Positions 32,664 through 41,366 of a stretch of DNA of 64,000 bases are shown piece after piece. Both the position numbers and the translations under genes were made by a program. Position 1 is the first letter of the stretch, and every line of letters starts with the position of its first letter. The notes under the pieces are model-generated. The model saw nothing but the letters and a program-made list of their open reading frames with translations, was not told where the DNA came from and made no database searches. The DNA is from Flavobacteriales bacterium (GTDB lineage: Bacteria; Bacteroidota; Bacteroidia; Flavobacteriales_F; PHOS-HE28), in assembly GCA_016710965.1 (NCBI GenBank), contig JADJTW010000002.1, positions 124,001 to 188,000 of the forward strand, given 5' to 3'.

Positions 32664-33833
32664 TCAGCGTACGACGATCAACGACCGCACAGTACTTTGA
32701 CCGTCGCGCTCTGTAGCGCGTACGGTGTATGTACCGGCGGCGAGGCCGACCAACTGGTAACCCGTGATCAAGCTTGCGTTGGTGTCGTGCAGCACCGAAC
32801 GGCCGTCGGCCGTCAGGATTTCGAGACGCACCGGCGAGTCGGATGAAGAGCGCAGCGTGACATCACCGCTTGAAGGATTGGGACCATAGGTGAACACGCT
32901 GGCACTATTGACCTGCTCTATGTCCGTGCTTCCTGCACCCAGGTGGATGATGGTGCCTGCAGCCCCGACCGCGAACCCGATGTTGCCACTGACGGCGATA
33001 TCCCTGAGCTCGGTCACCACCGGAGTGGTCATTGGCGACCAAGAGATCCCGGCGTTGGTGCTGCGCAGAAGCACCCCGCCAACCCCGCAGGCGTAGAACG
33101 TGCTGGCATCAGTGCTCCAGGCTGCGTCCAATTCCGTTCCAGTGCCGCTAGCCACGCTCGTCCATACCGCTCCGCCATCGGCGCTCCGCAGCAGGTCGCC
33201 TTCGTCACCGACGATCACTGCGACCGTTGCGCTTGCAAAATCGATATCGTTGAGGTCCGCAGTGGACGATACGCCTACGCTCGACCATGAAATGCCGCCA
33301 TCACTGCTGCGCAGCACGGTCCCGCTCTTGCCCACCGCCATCCATGTCGAAGCATCGATGGCCACCACGGCTTGCAGGTCGTTCAATGTGCCGGAAGTGC
33401 TGGTGGCCCATGAAGCTCCAGTATCATCGCTGCGTATGATCGCGCCTGCCTCACCCACTGCGACGATCAAGGATCCAACGCGGTCCGCCGAAACGAGCTC
33501 GCTCGCGGTCGCTGTCGCCGATGGAGCCCACGTAGTGCCATTGTCCTCGGAGCGCACCACCACCCCGCCGTCGGCGAAGACGAGCAAGGTGCTGGCATCG
33601 AGTCGCATGATCTCGTTGAGGTCATCGCCGTAATTCGCAACAAGCGCGGACCACGAGGTGCCGCCGTTACTGCTGCTGATGAGCATGCCATCCTTGCCGG
33701 CGGCGATGATCTCCTGCGCATTCGTGATGTGGACGGCCTCCAGTTGAGAAATGGTTCCGCTTGCAACGGATGTCCATTGGGCTGTGGCCGGAATTGCACC
33801 CGCCAGCAGCAGGATCGTATTCAATGTTCTCAT
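32664..33833 (-). CDS. YCF48-like propeller protein with T9SS C-terminal domain
   Basis: A 389-residue exported protein: signal peptide MRTLNTILLLAGAIPATAQ, then six or seven YCF48/BNR-type blades with the recurring motif (I/V)xxGxxGxIxxSxDxGxSW, for example GEAGAIIRSDDTGASW and GKSGTVLRSSDGGISW. From about residue 310 a type A T9SS tail follows (VFTYGPNPSSGDVTLRSS, LEILTADGRSVL, YTVRATERDGQSTVRSLIVVR). It should be secreted by the type IX system and cell-surface anchored. It is transcribed after the LytTR regulator gene with a 100-bp gap. Confidence 0.85.
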   Translation of the reverse strand: MRTLNTILLLAGAIPATAQWTSVASGTISQLEAVHITNAQEIIAAGKDGMLISSSNGGTSWSALVANYGDDLNEIMRLDASTLLVFADGGVVVRSEDNGTTWAPSATATASELVSADRVGSLIVAVGEAGAIIRSDDTGASWATSTSGTLNDLQAVVAIDASTWMAVGKSGTVLRSSDGGISWSSVGVSSTADLNDIDFASATVAVIVGDEGDLLRSADGGAVWTSVASGTGTELDAAWSTDASTFYACGVGGVLLRSTNAGISWSPMTTPVVTELRDIAVSGNIGFAVGAAGTIIHLGAGSTDIEQVNSASVFTYGPNPSSGDVTLRSSSDSPVRLEILTADGRSVLHDTNASLITGYQLVGLAAGTYTVRATERDGQSTVRSLIVVR

Positions 33834-33934
33834 GGTGCGTTCGTTTATGCCATCGAAAGTGCGGGCACACGCCAGCGGAAGCAGCGGCGACGACGACGGA
33901 ACGGGAAGACCAGCGGATGAGTAGGGCCCAGGTG

Positions 33935-34684
33935 CTACCGGCCCGCGAGCCAGCGCTTGAACGCGGCGCTGCGCTCGCTGCTCACGATGGCATCATCGGC
34001 ATAGGGCGGATCGAGGAGCACCTTCACCCTGCTCTTGCTGTACGCCAGCAGTTCCTTGATACTGTGCAATTGCACGATCAGCTGGCGGTTCAGGCGGATG
34101 AACTTCTCCGGGTCCAGCTGCTTCTCCAGCTTGTCCAGGCTCTCTTCCAAGGGCAGATCACGCCCTTCCTTGGTGCGGAGGAAGGTGTTCTTCAAGAGCG
34201 AATGGATGTACGCGATGCCATCGGGCTCAACCACCTTGTAGTGATCGCCGTACCGTATGAGGAAGCGCTTGATGGGCGCCACGATCTCCTCCTTGCCTGC
34301 GCCTGCAGCAAGCGCACTATGGTCGCGCACCACGCCCATATTCCGCACGCGCTCCACGGCCGCAGCCAGGTCCGATGCGTTGATGGGCTTGAGCAGGTAA
34401 TCGATGGCATGCACGCGGAAGGCCTTCAAGGCATGCTCATCGTATGCCGTTGTGAAGATCACCGGGCAGGCTACTTCGACCTTGGAGAAAACCTCGAAGC
34501 TGTCGCCGTCAGCCAGTTGCACATCGAAGAGGGCCAGGTCCGGCGGCGGGTTCTCCTTGAACCAAGCGATGGCCTGCGTGACCGATGGGATATCGGCGAT
34601 GACCTCGATGCCGCCGACCGCGGCCAGCATCTTGCGCAACCGGTTCACGGCTGCGCTTTCGTCCTCGATGATGATCACTTTCAT
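33935..34684 (-). CDS. LytTR-family response regulator
   Basis: A 249-residue response regulator. The receiver domain is at residues 1-120, with acidic residues in IIIEDES, the phospho-acceptor Asp54 in LALFDVQLADG and the conserved Lys in DYLLKPINASDL. A LytTR DNA-binding domain follows from about residue 140 to 240 (FLIRYGDHYKVVEPDGIAYI, LEESLDKLEKQLDPEKFIRLNRQLIVQ). The gene overlaps the histidine-kinase gene by 4 nt, so both are made together. The likely target is the direct-repeat site at 32388-32421. Confidence 0.93.
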   Translation of the reverse strand: MKVIIIEDESAAVNRLRKMLAAVGGIEVIADIPSVTQAIAWFKENPPPDLALFDVQLADGDSFEVFSKVEVACPVIFTTAYDEHALKAFRVHAIDYLLKPINASDLAAAVERVRNMGVVRDHSALAAGAGKEEIVAPIKRFLIRYGDHYKVVEPDGIAYIHSLLKNTFLRTKEGRDLPLEESLDKLEKQLDPEKFIRLNRQLIVQLHSIKELLAYSKSRVKVLLDPPYADDAIVSSERSAAFKRWLAGR

Positions 34685-37494
34685 GGCTCGGGTTCGATCA
34701 AAGGTATCCGCACGGTGAACAAGCCATCCTCGCGCAGCACTTCCACGGGACGGTCGGTTAGGGCTGCGTAACGGCGCGTGATGCTTTGGATACCGAAGCC
34801 CGTTGAGCGCGGCGGCGTCAGGCGCGGCCGTATCGGGTTGCTCACTTCCACATGGTCCGCCGTGGCGCGAACGCTGATGATGAAGACATCCCGTCCCACC
34901 ACCGTGTTGTGCTTCAATGCATTCTCCACCAGCAGTTGCAGCGTGAGCGGAACAATGCCCGAGTGCTGCAAGCTGTCCGGCACATGGATGTCCACCTGGA
35001 TGGCGTTGCCGAAACGACGCTGCTCCAAGGCGACGTAATTCTCCAGCAATGCGATCTCTTCTTGCAGGGAGATGCGCTCGCGATCGCGCATCTGCAGGAT
35101 GTTGCGGAAGAATATGCTCAACTGTTCGACATGCTGCACAGCAATGGAAGGATCGCTCTCGATGAGCTCCACCAGCGCATTGAAACTGTTGAAGAGGAAA
35201 TGCGGATCCACCTGGCTGCGCAGCGCATCGAGCTGGAAACGCACTTTCTCCTGTTCCATCCGATCGCGATATCGGATCCGGCGCTCACGGGCGCGCAGTG
35301 CCACGAAGGCGACCAGAAGCAGCAGGACCATGCCAGCCGCTATGGCCCATGCCGTGCGCCACCAGGGCAGGTTGATGCTGAACCGGAATTCCTGCCAGGG
35401 CGCGTCACCTGCACCATCGCCGGTGTAGGCGCGAACGCCGAAGATGTAGTCGCCTGGCATCAACGCGTTGAAAGTCAGCTCGCGATCGCGGGTACGGTTG
35501 ACCGTCGTGTCCAAGCCGATCAATCGATACTCGAATCGCACGGCCCCGGGGTCGGCGTAATGCAAGCCGGTGAAGCGCACCACAAGGGTATTGCGGTCAT
35601 GATCGACGGAGACGGTGCTATCCGTGCGCACTACCTCATTGCCCAAGCGGGCCGAGAGCAAGGCCGTGGCGATGTGCCCGATGAAATGCGCCGGGGTGGG
35701 GCGCACGCGTACCAATCCCTTGCTGCATCCGAACCACAGGGCACCGGAGGAATCGGTGGCGACCACGTTGAGCTCTGCGGTGATGCCATCCAGGCTGAAC
35801 GCTGCGGTCACATCGCGCAGCGCGCCGCTCTTTGGGTCGAAGGCCAGCACTCCCGTGTTGCCGAAGGCGATGAGCGAGCCGCCTGAGCATCCGATCGCGT
35901 ACAGTTCGCCATCGAAAGGCGGGCGGTCGGCGGCAATGGGATGCAAGCCGGGTTGGAGCAAAGGCAGAAAGCCGGTGCCGGAACCCGCAGCCCATATCCG
36001 CCCTTGCGGATCGCGCACGAGTGTGTAGAAGGAGCTGTCAGCGCCGTAGTGCTCACCCCCACCGAATTCCGCCCAGCTCCATACGCCCTCGCCGTCGGTT
36101 GCGGCGTACGCGATACGCTCCGCTTCGGCAACGTCATACACGAAGCCGGCTTGTACCGGTTGCCGATGGAAACCATCCGCATCGTACAAGCTAACGCCTT
36201 CGAGCGTGGCGAACCAGATGCCGCGTTCACCGGAGCGAACCGAAAGCACATTGTCATTGGATAGGCCGTCAGCTGAAGTGTAGTGCTTCACGCGGCCGTC
36301 TGCCTGCACCTTGTACACCCCGTTCCCGAAGGTGGCAGCCCACACATTCCCGTTGTTGTCCGCCGCAAGGGAAATGATCCCTGCTCGCTTGTCGACGGGC
36401 ACGGGTACCCGTGTAATCGTGCGTTCCTCGCTGAAGAAGGCCACATGGTTGAAAAGGCCCTCGGCGGTCGCGAACCAGATCCGACCGGCGGCATCAGTAC
36501 ACAGTGCGGTGATCCGTCGGAGGTCGAGCCCCTCGTGCTCGGGCACGAAAAGGATCGATGGGTCGGCGCGGTGGAGCAGTTCCGTTCCATCGCACCACCA
36601 TACCGCGCCGTCATGGTCCACAAGCAGGTCCTTCACGGCTTTGCCCATGGCATCCCGCGATCTGTACGCACCTTGTTGCAGACGCAGGTCCACAGCGATG
36701 GGCCCATCCGCGTCGGTGCCCGCCCACACCATGTCGCCTACGGCCAGCACGTTGCGCACCGGGCCCATTTCCCACGAGGTGCTGAACTTGAGCACCGCCA
36801 ACGGACCTTCCGCCAGCCTCCACTGGAACACTCCTCCGCGATCGGTGCCTGCCCAAACCGACCCATCCGCTGAAGCATGCACGCATAATGTGAGGTTGTC
36901 CGGAGCACCCTCCCGCTCGCTCATGACGGCCTCCACCCGGCCATCACGAAAGAGCGCCAGGCCTTGGTCGGTGGCGGCCACGACCCGGCCATCGGACAGC
37001 ACGTCCAGGTCGTTCACATGATCGTCGGGCAGGCCATCGGCGTGCGTGATGGAGCGGCGTTCGGTTCGGTCGATGCGCAGGAGACCGCCGCCGTAGGTGG
37101 CGGCCCATATCACGCCGTGCTTGTCGATCGCCAAGGCTGTTATCGGGTGTACTCGCCAGGTCGTATCGCATGCAAGCGTATCGCAACGTTCTCCGGTGCA
37201 ATGCACCAATGCCCCATCCAAAGTGGCAATGATGATCCCTTCCTGTACCGGTGCCATCGCAGTGATCCCATCGCCCTCCATGGCGAGCATGGTCTCCACG
37301 CGATCACCATCAGTGCGCAGCAGGCCTTCATCCGTGGCGGCCCATAGCAAGCCCTGTGCGTCCTGTGCCATGCGGCTGATCGCCGGCCTGCGCTGTCCTG
37401 TGCGCACTTCGACTGCGCGGACAAGTGGAAATTGAGCCGCCGCCGTCACAGACAACACGCACAGCACCAGGGTCGAGACCAGCTTCATGCTCAT
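34681..37494 (-). CDS. Two-component regulator propeller sensor histidine kinase (LytS/YehU-type kinase domain)
   Basis: A 937-residue membrane sensor. The signal peptide (VSTLVLCVLSVTAAAQ) is followed by a large periplasmic part of two-component regulator propeller repeats (RPAISRMAQDAQGLLWAATDEGL, ITALAIDKHGVIWAATYGGGL, IISLAADNNGNVWAATFGNGV) to about residue 620, a Y_Y_Y domain (VRFTGLHYADPGAVRFEYRLIG), one membrane segment (WAIAAGMVLLLLVAFVAL) and a His_kinase/HATPase core with His765 in DPHFLFNSFNAL and the N-box QLLVENALKHNTVV. The kinase type pairs with LytTR regulators. Overlaps of 4 nt on both sides couple it to the YceI gene and the regulator. Confidence 0.93.
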   Translation of the reverse strand: MSMKLVSTLVLCVLSVTAAAQFPLVRAVEVRTGQRRPAISRMAQDAQGLLWAATDEGLLRTDGDRVETMLAMEGDGITAMAPVQEGIIIATLDGALVHCTGERCDTLACDTTWRVHPITALAIDKHGVIWAATYGGGLLRIDRTERRSITHADGLPDDHVNDLDVLSDGRVVAATDQGLALFRDGRVEAVMSEREGAPDNLTLCVHASADGSVWAGTDRGGVFQWRLAEGPLAVLKFSTSWEMGPVRNVLAVGDMVWAGTDADGPIAVDLRLQQGAYRSRDAMGKAVKDLLVDHDGAVWWCDGTELLHRADPSILFVPEHEGLDLRRITALCTDAAGRIWFATAEGLFNHVAFFSEERTITRVPVPVDKRAGIISLAADNNGNVWAATFGNGVYKVQADGRVKHYTSADGLSNDNVLSVRSGERGIWFATLEGVSLYDADGFHRQPVQAGFVYDVAEAERIAYAATDGEGVWSWAEFGGGEHYGADSSFYTLVRDPQGRIWAAGSGTGFLPLLQPGLHPIAADRPPFDGELYAIGCSGGSLIAFGNTGVLAFDPKSGALRDVTAAFSLDGITAELNVVATDSSGALWFGCSKGLVRVRPTPAHFIGHIATALLSARLGNEVVRTDSTVSVDHDRNTLVVRFTGLHYADPGAVRFEYRLIGLDTTVNRTRDRELTFNALMPGDYIFGVRAYTGDGAGDAPWQEFRFSINLPWWRTAWAIAAGMVLLLLVAFVALRARERRIRYRDRMEQEKVRFQLDALRSQVDPHFLFNSFNALVELIESDPSIAVQHVEQLSIFFRNILQMRDRERISLQEEIALLENYVALEQRRFGNAIQVDIHVPDSLQHSGIVPLTLQLLVENALKHNTVVGRDVFIISVRATADHVEVSNPIRPRLTPPRSTGFGIQSITRRYAALTDRPVEVLREDGLFTVRIPLIEPEP

Positions 37495-38051
37495 CTTCCA
37501 TCCGCCACGAAGCGCATGCTCATTTCAACGCGCACCGTAGCGGCGATCTTCTGCTGCACCAGGCGCGGAATGCGAATGCCATGGTCGTCCAAGACCACCT
37601 CGAACGCCGAGTGTACCGAGAGCCCGCTCGCGTCCACAACGATAGTGCATGGAAGGATGCGCTCGCGCGCCACTCCTCGTATGGTCAACGCTCCCTTGGC
37701 CCTTACGCTGTACGTCCCAGGGCGGTCCAGTTCCACCGCCTCAATGATGCGGCCCTGGAACGTGGCAGAGGGCCACTTCGCCGTGGCCATGTAGTTCTCG
37801 TTGAAGTGCTCGCGTTGCAGCGGCGAGTTGAAACCGACGAACTCGGATACGGGAATACGCACTGCGAAGGTGTGCTCAACAAGGTCCAACAAGCCGGTGC
37901 CCTGAGCGTTGCTGGCGGTGATCGTCTCCAGCGGCGCTTCGCTCAGGAAAGAGATGGTGCTCGATACTGCGCGCATGCGGCCCTGCCCATGGCAGCAATG
38001 CGCGATGAACAGGAGCGCAGTAAGCGCTGGAAGATGCTTGGCAGGGCGCAT
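37491..38051 (-). CDS. YceI-family periplasmic protein, first gene of the sensor operon
   Basis: A 186-residue protein with a signal peptide (MRPAKHLPALTALLFIAHCCHGQ) and YceI features: STISFLSEAPLETITASNAQG, FAVRIPVSEFVGFNSPLQREHFNENYM, GRIIEAVELDRPGTYSVRAKGALTIRGV and the closing PRLVQQKIAATVRVEMSMRF. The start at 38051 is supported by a TACTTTCG -7 box 8 nt upstream. Its stop overlaps the kinase start as ATGA. A lipid-binding protein co-expressed with a sensor suggests it delivers or reports the signal, but this is inference. Confidence 0.85.
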   Translation of the reverse strand: MRPAKHLPALTALLFIAHCCHGQGRMRAVSSTISFLSEAPLETITASNAQGTGLLDLVEHTFAVRIPVSEFVGFNSPLQREHFNENYMATAKWPSATFQGRIIEAVELDRPGTYSVRAKGALTIRGVARERILPCTIVVDASGLSVHSAFEVVLDDHGIRIPRLVQQKIAATVRVEMSMRFVADGR

Positions 38052-38059
38052 AGAGCTTC

Positions 38060-38067
38060 CGAAAGTA
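38060..38067 (-). promoter_or_regulatory. -7 box of the YceI-kinase-regulator operon
   Basis: TACTTTCG on the minus strand, matching TAnnTT[T/C]G, 8 nt before the ATG at 38051. Confidence 0.5.
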
Positions 38068-38171
38068 GTGGACACGGCCAGGAGGACGGTTGACGGTGAT
38101 CAAGCCACTCCGTTGTGAACCGCATTGCGGCGCGCCCGTCAAGACGATCACGGCACAGCGGCAAGCACGGC

Positions 38172-38179
38172 TACATTCG
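38172..38179 (+). promoter_or_regulatory. -7 box of trxB
   Basis: TACATTCG, matching TAnnTT[T/C]G, 16 nt before the ATG at 38196. Confidence 0.45.
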
Positions 38180-38195
38180 CGCCGCAGAATTCGCA

Positions 38196-39146
38196 ATGAG
38201 CGCAACACCTGAACATGTCAAATGCCTGATCATCGGGTCGGGACCCGCGGGATACTCCGCTGCCATCTACGCTGCCCGGGCCGATATGCACCCGGTGCTC
38301 TATGAAGGCCCGTTGCCCGGTGGCCAGCTTACGCAGACCACGGAGGTGGAGAACTATCCGGGCTATCCCCTCGGGCGCACCGGCCCCGAGATGATGGAGG
38401 ACCTGAAGCAGCAGGCGCTTCGGTTCAAGACCGACATACGGCACGGCTGGGTGACGAAGGTCGACTTCAGCGGACCGGTCCATAAGGTGTGGGTGGATGA
38501 GACGACCGAGATCCACGCGGATACGGTGATCATCAGCACCGGGGCCAGCGCCAAGTGGCTGGGCCTGCCCAACGAGATCCGCTTGCGCGATATCGGCGGT
38601 GGCGTTACGGCTTGCGCCGTCTGCGACGGTTTCTTCTACAGAGGACAATCCGTAGCGCTGGTGGGCGCCGGTGATAGTGCCTGCGAGGAGGCGACGTACT
38701 TGGCCAAGCTCTGCCCCAAGGTTTACATGCTTGTGCGCCGCAGCGAATTCCGCGCGAGCAAAGCCATGGTGCATCGCGTGGAGAACACGGCCAACATCGA
38801 AGTGCTGTACAACACCGAGGTGAAGGACGTGCTCGGCGAGCAGACCGTGGAAGGCATCATTGCGGTGAACAACAAGACCGGCGAAGAGCGCACCCTTGAT
38901 GTCACCGGCCTCTTCCTCGCTATCGGCCACACGCCCGCCACGGAGATCTTCAAGGGCTGGCTGGACATGGACGAGACCGGCTACTTGAAGCACGACCCGG
39001 ACCGCACCAGCACCAAGATCCCCGGCGTGTTCGTCGCCGGTGATGCCGCAGACAGGATCTACCGCCAAGCGGTGACCTCAGCGGGCAGTGGCTGCATGGC
39101 GGCGCTGGATGCCGAGCGCTGGCTTGCAGCGCAGGGCAAGCACTAG
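38196..39146 (+). CDS. trxB: Thioredoxin-disulfide reductase
   Basis: NADPH-dependent FAD enzyme that reduces thioredoxin. The 316-residue product has the FAD motif CLIIGSGPAGYSAAIYAARA (residues 10-29), the redox pair Cys140/Cys143 in TACAVCDGFF, the NADPH-binding VALVGAGDSACEEATYLA, and the C-terminal FVAGDAADRIYRQAVTSAGSGC. The start at 38196 fits the family; a 27-residue upstream extension is Arg-rich and unlikely. The last 4 bases overlap the convergent gene at 39143. Confidence 0.97.
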   Translation: MSATPEHVKCLIIGSGPAGYSAAIYAARADMHPVLYEGPLPGGQLTQTTEVENYPGYPLGRTGPEMMEDLKQQALRFKTDIRHGWVTKVDFSGPVHKVWVDETTEIHADTVIISTGASAKWLGLPNEIRLRDIGGGVTACAVCDGFFYRGQSVALVGAGDSACEEATYLAKLCPKVYMLVRRSEFRASKAMVHRVENTANIEVLYNTEVKDVLGEQTVEGIIAVNNKTGEERTLDVTGLFLAIGHTPATEIFKGWLDMDETGYLKHDPDRTSTKIPGVFVAGDAADRIYRQAVTSAGSGCMAALDAERWLAAQGKH

Positions 39147-40099
39147 TAGGCCACCTCCCAATTCGTGTACTCCAGCCAGAAGCGAACGAGCTCGCGCTGC
39201 TGGAAAGGGATGTCCCAATCACCGTCGTAGTCCACTCGAACAGGGACCAGCTGGCCGTGGAGACTGACGTTGCGCACGTTGATGCGGATGTCGAAGTCGA
39301 GGAAGATGGATGCATGTGCAATGCGGTAGGTGCGGGCCAGCACCTCGTTGGTCTCGCGATCGAACCAGGTGTCCATGGTCTTGATCACCGTGCGCCCGTC
39401 GCGGAACTCCGGCTTGGCATCGGCGCTGAAGACCCAGCAGGGCCGATCGCCCTTCATATCGGACCAGATCCTGAAATCATAGAGCGGCGCCATCTCCGGA
39501 CTGAAGAGCGCGAGCTTGTCTCCGATGAAGGGTACGCTGGCGATCTCGGTGCCGGGGTCGAACATGAACTTCTTCAGCTCGCCCTTGTACTTCTCGAAGC
39601 GGCTGCCGCGCTCCACCACCAGCTTGCGACCAGCTACGGTGTTGTCCGCAGGGAACGTTCCCTTCGGGAAGAACACATCGTCGTACATCTCCACGGTGAG
39701 ATACCGGAATCCGCCCTTGCGATCGCGCAACCGACCGTGCTCGGCAAGGCTGTCGATGGCTAATTGGGCATTGCGGCCTTCGCGGATCAACCGACCTCGC
39801 CTGTAAAGCGTGGCCGCCTCACGCTCGTCCTTGCGACGCACGCGCACTTCGCTGCGCACGTGGTGAGGGTGGAAGCGCGTGTTCAGGAACGCCTTGTGGA
39901 AACTGGTGTCGGTGCGTACCCGTCGCACGAAGGCGTCCACATCGAAGCCTGTGGCCTGGGCGCTGATCACCACTTCGTCCAGCGCGATGTGCTTCAGCAG
40001 CGTATCAGGCTGGGCGATCAAGGGGAAAGGGAAGCACAGGGCCAGGAAGACGCACCATCGTGATCCACAACGTTCCGGCTTCGCAGGAGCACGGACCAT
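39143..40099 (-). CDS. Exported protein of unknown function
   Basis: A 318-residue protein with a likely signal peptide ending PFPLIAQ. The mature start DTLLKHIALDEVVISAQATGFDVDAFVRRVRTD resembles the region after a carboxypeptidase-like regulatory domain in Bacteroidota surface proteins. The rest is mixed beta with RFEKYKGELKKFMFDPGTEIASVPFIGDKLALFSPE. The start at 40099 avoids overlapping the gene upstream; 40141 is the alternative. It lies 10 bp after the carboxypeptidase-like protein at 40110 and is probably co-transcribed and functionally linked. Confidence 0.72.
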   Translation of the reverse strand: MVRAPAKPERCGSRWCVFLALCFPFPLIAQPDTLLKHIALDEVVISAQATGFDVDAFVRRVRTDTSFHKAFLNTRFHPHHVRSEVRVRRKDEREAATLYRRGRLIREGRNAQLAIDSLAEHGRLRDRKGGFRYLTVEMYDDVFFPKGTFPADNTVAGRKLVVERGSRFEKYKGELKKFMFDPGTEIASVPFIGDKLALFSPEMAPLYDFRIWSDMKGDRPCWVFSADAKPEFRDGRTVIKTMDTWFDRETNEVLARTYRIAHASIFLDFDIRINVRNVSLHGQLVPVRVDYDGDWDIPFQQRELVRFWLEYTNWEVAY

Positions 40100-40109
40100 C
40101 CGCAGGCAG

Positions 40110-40829
40110 CTAGTGCCTTCGCGTGGGGCCCAGGCTTGCATAGAGCTCGTACTTCTTCTTCACCCACACGAGGAAGTCGTACTGCGTGAGGCCTTTGATC
40201 ACCTCATCGGGCACGGCGCAGAAATCGACGAAGTCATCGAATGCCTCGTCGCTGAGGTTGATGATGTCATAAGCCACATACTCCTGCAGGAGTTCCTTCA
40301 GGAGCTCGCGCTTGCGGTCTTCGTTGCGCATTTGCGCCACCAGGCGCTTGCTGCGTTCGCGGCGGCTGAACTCCTGGTAGAGGAAGGTGATCGGGCTCTG
40401 CAGAGCATCCACCTGGCTGATGCGGTAGTCCGCCTCGCGGTAGCCGAGCTTCTCAATATCCTTCTGGATCTCGGCCAGGGTGCGCGGGCTGATGATCTCC
40501 ACCTCGGCCAGTTGCACGCTAAGAGGCTGAAGGCGCACCAGCACCGTGTAGCTGTCCTTGGGCATGCTATCCGCCATGGTGATCATGGCCGTGCGGTGCC
40601 CCACCGAGCCGATCAGCAACGTATCCGTGCGGAAGGCCTGCACCGTGAAGGTCCCGTCGGCGTTGCCGAAGATGCCGCTGCGTGATCTCTTGTTCACGAT
40701 CATCAAGTCGTAGTAGGCGTGCTCCTGAGCACTCGCGCTCACACGACCGTGGATCGTTACCAGTTCCTGCGCACGCATTGCACCAACGAGAAGCAGGGCC
40801 AGGGCAAGGAGGATGCAACGGTGGATCAC
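40110..40829 (-). CDS. Carboxypeptidase-like regulatory domain protein (GTG start)
   Basis: A 239-residue exported protein: signal peptide MIHRCILLALALLLVGAMRAQ, then a carboxypeptidase-like regulatory (CNA-B-like) domain at about residues 22-105 (LVTIHGRVSASAQEHAYYDLMIVNKRS, GIFGNADGTFTVQAFRTDTLLIGSVGHR), then a charged helical C-terminal region (RRERSKRLVAQMRNEDRKRELLKELLQEYVAYD). The GTG start follows TACCTTTG by 5 nt, indicating a leaderless mRNA and fixing the start. The role may be outer-membrane assembly or an accessory to the following exported protein; this is a guess. Confidence 0.75.
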   Translation of the reverse strand: MIHRCILLALALLLVGAMRAQELVTIHGRVSASAQEHAYYDLMIVNKRSRSGIFGNADGTFTVQAFRTDTLLIGSVGHRTAMITMADSMPKDSYTVLVRLQPLSVQLAEVEIISPRTLAEIQKDIEKLGYREADYRISQVDALQSPITFLYQEFSRRERSKRLVAQMRNEDRKRELLKELLQEYVAYDIINLSDEAFDDFVDFCAVPDEVIKGLTQYDFLVWVKKKYELYASLGPTRRH

Positions 40830-40834
40830 AAGGT

Positions 40835-40842
40835 CAAAGGTA
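40835..40842 (-). promoter_or_regulatory. -7 box of the carboxypeptidase-like gene, leaderless geometry
   Basis: TACCTTTG on the minus strand (exact consensus), then ACCTT, then the GTG start at 40829. Confidence 0.55.
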
Positions 40843-40899
40843 TCGGGGGCCGCTGATCACGCTGCTCCCCATCCGTTGCGCGAGGAGCGATCATCGCGC

Positions 40900-40951
40900 C
40901 AAAAAAGGTGAAGGGCCCCCACCGCAAGCACGCGCTCCGTGAAGGCCCTTC
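40900..40951 (-). terminator. Terminator of the RNase P RNA gene
   Basis: On the minus strand GAAGGGCC (40951-40943 region) pairs with GGCCCTTC (40916-40909 region) across a long loop, followed by ACC and TTTTTT. Confidence 0.55.
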
Positions 40952-40959
40952 ATGAAAGG

Positions 40960-41353
40960 CCTGTGCATCTATAAGCCGGGTTTTGTTCCTCTCTTGCGAA
41001 AGGCCTCCATCATCTATCTGGGATCCGCCTCGCGACGGACCTCTAGCGACCTACCCTCCGGGATCGGGCGGACAACCCTTTTCCATCTTGCGACGGAGCC
41101 CCGGTATACATGGTCTTACAGCCCGTGGGGTTTACCAAGCCACCGATGTCGCCACCGGCGCTGGTGAGCTCTTACCTCACCTTTTCACCCTTGCTGCCAC
41201 CTTGCGATGGTTAGCGGTTTCCCTTTCTGCGGCACTTTCCGTAGCGCCGCCGTTCCCGGTTGCGCCCCTTCCCGTTAGGAAGCACGGTGCCCTACGCTGC
41301 CCGGACTTTCCTCCGGCCCTCTTGCGAGGACCAGCGATGGAGCGATGCACAGG
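40960..41353 (-). ncRNA. rnpB: RNase P RNA (bacterial class A)
   Basis: Catalytic RNA of RNase P, which matures tRNA 5' ends. Read on the minus strand, the 5' part has GAGGAAAGUCCGGGC-type sequence (GGAGGAAAGTCCGGG near 41310) of conserved region CRI and helix P4, and the 3' part has AAACCCGGCTTATAG just before the end. The ends pair exactly: CCTGTGCATC at the 5' end (41353-41344) with GATGCACAGG at the 3' end (40969-40960), forming P1. This sets the length at 394 nt. It lies directly downstream of the DUF2027-Smr gene. A weak GTTCTTTG element (41365-41358) sits just before the 5' end. Confidence 0.93.
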
Positions 41354-41366
41354 ATATCAAAGAACA

